A stretch of DNA of 64,000 bases, taken from assembly GCA_904063045.1 (NCBI GenBank), contig CAJFCJ010000003.1:2838504-2902503 (forward strand). Reading direction: 5' to 3'. The DNA is from Dimorphilus gyrociliatus. Taxonomy: Eukaryota > Annelida > Polychaeta > Dinophilidae. The position numbers and the translations under genes were made by a program. The notes under the pieces were generated by a model. That model saw only the letters and a program-made list of their open reading frames with translations. It had not been told where the DNA came from and made no database searches. This document shows, piece after piece, positions 58,848 through 64,000 of the stretch (positions are counted from its first letter, which is position 1; the number at the start of each line of letters is the position of its first letter).

Positions 58848-61800
58848 ATGAGATTCTTGTGTTGTTTATTATTATTTAACATAATGTTCTTAAATCTTGT
58901 TATTTTATTCAATATTTTCAAGTTAACTTGTTCAAGAGACAACTGCAAAAAATTGGATAATGTAACATTTACTAAAAATATGAAATTTTATTTTCAGCCT
59001 GTACTGGAAAAAAGGTTTTTAACCGGACCAATTACTTTATCTATTCAAAAGAAAGATTATTATATATCTGTAAATTATGATGATGAAATAAATACTGAAA
59101 TAAATTCTGGAATAATAAAAATCACTTGTTCGAGCTCTCTTTTTAATTCCGATTATTATTATAAAGTTTATCAAGTTTTAAAAGGTAATAAGATATCGCA
59201 TATAAATTTATACATATTATTTAATCTATATCTAAATTGACTTTCAGTTAAAAAGATAGTACGGTTTATATGTAAGGAAAAAAACAATATTGGAAGTTGT
59301 AATATGTAAATGAATTGTTATATTAATAAGTATAAGATAAAGGTTACTTTAATTCTATTTTATTTTAAGTGAAAGATATACGTGTACGAATAATATTGTG
59401 AGGACTATTCTTTCCGGTTCATGTCTGACGGGATATTCGCCAGGTAATATTAAAATTACCTCACTGTTTCTAATTTAGTAACATTTCTACTTTCATGAAC
59501 TTAGAATATTTCGTCTTTAAAGAAACTAATCCCCTCCAGTTGTATAGCTTTTCTAATGACAAGTGGTATCGCGTTTGCATTCGCCAAGGAGAAAGATCCC
59601 GCGCGTCTCAATGTGAAAAGAGTTTCTACCTTGACAGAGTATTCAATCGATCAGCTTCAAATTATGAAAAATCTACTTGTTTTAGTGTGAATAGTTATCT
59701 TGTGAAAGTAGATATTAAAACACTTTTCGTAAAATGCAAAAGAGAACATCTCCTGAGTATAAAAATAATAGGATCTGTTTTGACATCATAAACGTACATT
59801 TATTTTTCATAGACATGAGATATTTTACAACATTAGATGATTACACTCGTACACCAAAGAAGTTCATTGGAAAAGATAATAAACCACATTTTCCTGTTCC
59901 TGTATCTTACTTTAAGTATGGAATTCAATCCCTAATTCTGGAAGCTAATGGAAATGAGAAATCATTTTTTAATTTTATATGTAAAGTCTATGTATCACAT
60001 TATAGTTTTCTTTCCGGCGAACCTTGTAAATCAATACCTGTAACCAGCGAATGGAATGTAAAACATGGATATTTTGTATTGAAATGTCCTGAAAAAGTGT
60101 ATGAGGCTTCACAATGTACATTAAAAGTAGAACAGAATCTTAAAGCAAATCATGTAGCATATTGCAATATTAAATGTTCAGTTCAACCCCGTCTAAACTT
60201 TCCAAGTATACCCACTTACTACTAAAATTTGTGTATTGTCTAATTCGTATGATTTTTACTGAAGAGACTGCTAAAATATATATGCAAAGTTTCCTCGACA
60301 CCAACAAGAGCCAATCAAATATTTACAATCAACAAATCCCCAATACTCTTAGAGGATTATTATTTATGGATTATGAAAGAGAGAAAATTTTTGTCCAAAC
60401 TCCCCTTCTTGATAGTCACATAGCAAAAGTTGTAAACTAATTATTTTTTATTCAGAGGAATTTACTTTTATTAAAAATTTTACTACTTAGCTACTTTGCC
60501 AATACTTTAACTACAGCTTTGGTTCATATATGTTCTTGGATATATCAAAGACACAAGTCGTGACTAACTTTTATATACTTAATTGCCCGAAGAATCCAAC
60601 AAGTTTATACGATTGTACTATTCAAAGAAATTCCCAAGTTGCCTTCCAGGATATTAATTTAGAGATAATTTGTTTCAATGATCATCATACTGGTAAGAAG
60701 AGAAATTCATTTAAAAATAAAGTATATTCAAATTTAGAATGATTTAAAGATTGTCCAATGAAAAATTACTTTTCTTTGGAAAAGAGTTGTTATTACGGAA
60801 AACATTTTAAACAGAAATTAAGTTACAGAGAATCAGAGAAATTTTGCAAAAGTATAAATATGTCACTTGTTGGGATATCAACATTTCAGGAAAGAAACTT
60901 GTTTTTTGAATATAAACTGATAAAAAAATTTGGAAAGACTTTAGATGATAACAATCTATTTCCATCAGTAAGGAAATATTCAGGTTAATATCAGAATTTA
61001 ATATTGTTGTATACACTGTCATGTTAATATTTTTTTATGTTTTAGGCGATTTTTTTAAAAGTGAAAAGATTTTTCCTATTGGTATGAAAAAGACAGTGTA
61101 ATGCAATATATTAAATATTTCTACATTTTTAGGTATAAAAAGAATCCATTCCAAAAACTTTACAATACCTTCTACATCGGATAATCTTCCTCTTGATTTA
61201 ATTACAATATCAGATATTGAATTTATTAAGTTAATTAAAAATATATATACAATTATTTCTGTCTCTTAATCTATTAATAATAATTTAATCAGAAAAAAAA
61301 TTCAAAGACTATGCGAGATTAACTTCTTACTGATATATAGACGATCAGAATTTTGGAACCCTGTAACTAAGTGCGCTGCATTTGGTCCAATGGGTTATTC
61401 TTCGGCATCTTGCGATTTTAAAATGTTTTCCCAAGTCATTTGTGAATCCATATTAAGTTGATGTTATAAAATATATAAGCATATATAGTACATTATAGTA
61501 ATGGAATAATATTTCCCTACTAGAACCAATGTTTCCCCCAAAACGAAATTTAAGTAATTTAATATTATCTGCAACAGCTGCAAAATGTCCATTCAATACT
61601 TTTCTTTGCGAACCTGAAAAAGTTTGTATCACTTATTGGAGTGTTTGCGATGGAAACATTGACTGTTATTCTGGATATGATGAAGAGAATTGCGATGAAA
61701 TAAAAATCTTTCATTGCTCTCCAAATGAAACTATACCTTTACTTCAAGTTTGCGATTATAATTTTGATTGTTCAAATAAAATAGATGAAAGCAATTGCTG

Positions 61801-64000
61801 TAAATATAAAAAGAGACAATTAACAATTATACTGTATATATATATGTAATGCATTTATTTTAATGCTATTTTTCTCTATGTAGTTTCAGAGTGTGAATCT
61901 TCTGATAAGTGATTATAATTATTATTTAAAAAAGCTAATATTTTCAAGCTCTTCAATGTGATTTATTCAGTTTCCAATGTGACAATGGTCAATGCATAGA
62001 ATCAAACAATTTTTGTGATAATGAAAGACATTGCTTTGATTCAAGTGATGAAAACTGCTATACAGGTAAATAAAAGAATTTTTCAAAAATAAGTACCAGT
62101 TAGCCAAAAACTAATTTATTATTGAAATATATTAAGAATTAGATAGAACGTGCGGAATAAAGCAATATTCATGTTTCCAAAAGTGCATACGTGGAGAATA
62201 CAAATGTGATTTTGTAACGCAGTGCGAATCCCTCACTGACGAATTAATGTGCTTTGATAATTCGTTTAGTATCTTGTTTTCAATGCATGTTCAGATTTGA
62301 CTCTTTTATATTTAAGTGGAGATTTAGATCGTTGTGAAAATGATTTAAAAGATCACATCATAAGAAATTACTATGCGAGACATAAACATTTATCTAAAAA
62401 TACTACTCAGTGTAGAGTTGAATACGATTCACTCAATCAAGCGTTAACGAAAGCAAATTATCCATTTGAAGAGTTATTAAATTGTACTAATGCTAAATGC
62501 AAAATAGGTGATTATCAATGCAAAAATGTTAACTATTGCGTTCCTGTTCAATATGTTTGCGATAAAGTAGTTCATTGTTATTGGGGTGACGACGAAGAGG
62601 ATTGCGGTGAAATAAATGAAAATCTAATACATCTCTAAAATATCATATTGCATTTTTTATAGAATATTTTACTCCAAAATACTTTTATAAATGTAGGAAA
62701 AGCAATGTATTCTTAAATTTAAGCAAAATATGTGATAAGATAGTTAATTGCTTATTTGGTGACGATGAAATGATTTGTGATATAGAAGAAAATCACTTGT
62801 CCAACTGTAAAGAATATTGCGATTGTTCTAAAATTTATGAATTATCCTGTTCATTGCAATCAAGAACCAATGATATCTTAACCATATCACCGTCCTATAA
62901 ATTCGTTTCAATTATAGGAGTAAAAAAAGAAACAAATATTCAATTTGTAGATTCGAAATTACACACTTTCTTAAATATTTCGTATGGATTTCTTAAATCG
63001 ATAAGCTCTCTAGAATTTTCAAACTTGATTATAATGGATTTGCGATATAATGATATACAGTCATTAGATTATATACAACATTCACTATTCTTGAAGTTAC
63101 AATATTTGAATTTGAACGGTAATTTTAACTTGAAAATTTACAAAAAATCCTTATGGTTGCTACAAGAACTGCTATTTCTTGACATTTCGAATATAAAACA
63201 ACATTCTTTTACAAATTTAACATTTGCTAAATTAAAAAAGCTTAAAGAACTTAGAGTTATCAACTGTTCAATTAGAATAATTGGCAAAGAAATATTTCAT
63301 TCATTAACAAACATTGAAATTATTTATTTCAATAGATCTTTCTTTAATGTAAAATTAACAACGTCTCATTTAAAACGTTTAACAAATTTACAATTGATTT
63401 ATAGTGAATATAAGGATATTTGCTGTATTGTTGAAAATTATTTAGAATCAATAAAACACTGTTCTCCAAGTACTAATTCAAGAGAATGTCAATACTTTCT
63501 ACAAATCACTTCAACAAGAGTTATTTTATGGATAAATGGAATAGTGGGTCTAATTGGAAAATTTCTGTGGTTATACTTGGAAATTAAACTATGTTTTAAG
63601 AATAATATTGATGTTTTTTCATTTATATCAGTACTTTCTGATATGTTACTTAGTCTATATATAATATGTATTGTTTCTATTCATGAAATGTTTGGTTATA
63701 CATTTCATGAAAATAGAAAATATTGGATAAATACCTTTTATTTTATTGTTTTAAAAGTTATTTTTAGTTTTTATGTTTTAAATTCAAGTTTATTATTAGT
63801 ATTTACTGTTGGAAAAAGATATTACATCATTAGAACTAGAAAATTTTTCAGTAAAATCTCATTAAACATTTTCCATTGCGGTATTCTTATTATCAGTATT
63901 GTTTCCTCTTTAATACTCTGTTATTTTAAAGATGTACATAGTCTATTTCTTTTTGAAATAATATATTAATTAAAATATATTTTCTTTCAAAACCAGGAAA
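58848..64000 (+). CDS. Class A GPCR G: second SRCR-CTLD-LDLa-LRR receptor, 3' end outside window, possibly decaying
   Basis: Tandem paralogue of F with matching domain order and intron positions. Start 58848 with signal peptide; GPITLSIQ aligns with GPISLNIN in F. SRCR-like modules cover 59497-60190 and 60491-60692 (LLCQYFNYS, LNCPKNPTSLYDC). CTLD exons start near 60750 (KSCYYGKHF) and end VICESI near 61450. LDLa repeats follow (CDGNIDCYSGYDE to CDKIVNCLFGDDE), then LRRs from about 62880. The 7TM starts near 63520. Receptor motifs are degenerate: TM1 GN reads GK, the TM3 Cys is absent, and DKY/DRY reads GKR. At 62258-62300 the LDLa frame runs into TGA, and the next segment is open in another frame. 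Only a 26-nt intron would join them. The last exon seen ends at 63933 (intron 63934-63996), so TM5-TM7 are outside. It may be a divergent receptor or a young pseudogene. Confidence 0.75.

Overview
The window is nuclear DNA of a small-genome animal. It is AT-rich, coding exons are dense, most introns are 50-90 nt with GT-AG ends, and the products are animal-specific. A two-crystallin-domain small heat shock protein and receptors resembling the molluscan LDLa-LRR receptor GRL101 point to a lophotrochozoan, perhaps a minute annelid. That placement is inference. No bacterial, viral, transposon, rRNA or tRNA features were recognised.

Layout. (1) 471-1101 (+): last exon of a small heat shock protein. 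(2) 4448-13389 (-): a complete inositol 1,4,5-trisphosphate receptor (ITPR) homologue. I resolved 14 exons and about 2,540 residues. It is non-canonical at both the ligand-binding loop and the pore selectivity filter. (3) 16661-50321 (+): five tandem adhesion GPCRs, called A-E here. The basic plan is signal peptide - EGF - two C-type lectin-like domains (CTLD) - EGF(s) - optional Ly6-like domain - EGF-like - half CTLD - Ig - SEA-like - hormone-receptor motif (HRM) - GAIN/GPS - 7TM. All five keep an H-F-T cleavage site. A, B and D look like standard receptors. C has a reduced ectodomain and almost no tail. E carries the whole ectodomain twice, has four HRM repeats in a row, and has lost 7TM motifs kept by its neighbours. 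(4) 51021-52228: an unrecognised single-exon gene and a small secreted cysteine-rich protein gene. (5) 52580-64000 (+): two tandem class A receptors, F and G, of the relaxin-receptor/GRL101 type (LDLa + leucine-rich repeats + 7TM). Both have extra N-terminal SRCR-like domains and a CTLD. G runs off the window, has degenerate 7TM motifs, and shows a reading-frame break or an implausibly short intron.

Two unrelated GPCR families carrying lectin-type ectodomains sit side by side over about 47 kb. This suggests a locus of carbohydrate- or ligand-sensing surface receptors diversifying by tandem duplication, for example in recognition, immunity or chemosensation. The intergenic DNA around ITPR holds five copies of a motif matching the CTCF core, YAGRKGGCR. 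A second short motif, TATACAGTA, recurs through the window. Exon limits come from reading splice sites and paralogue alignment by eye; no transcript evidence was available.
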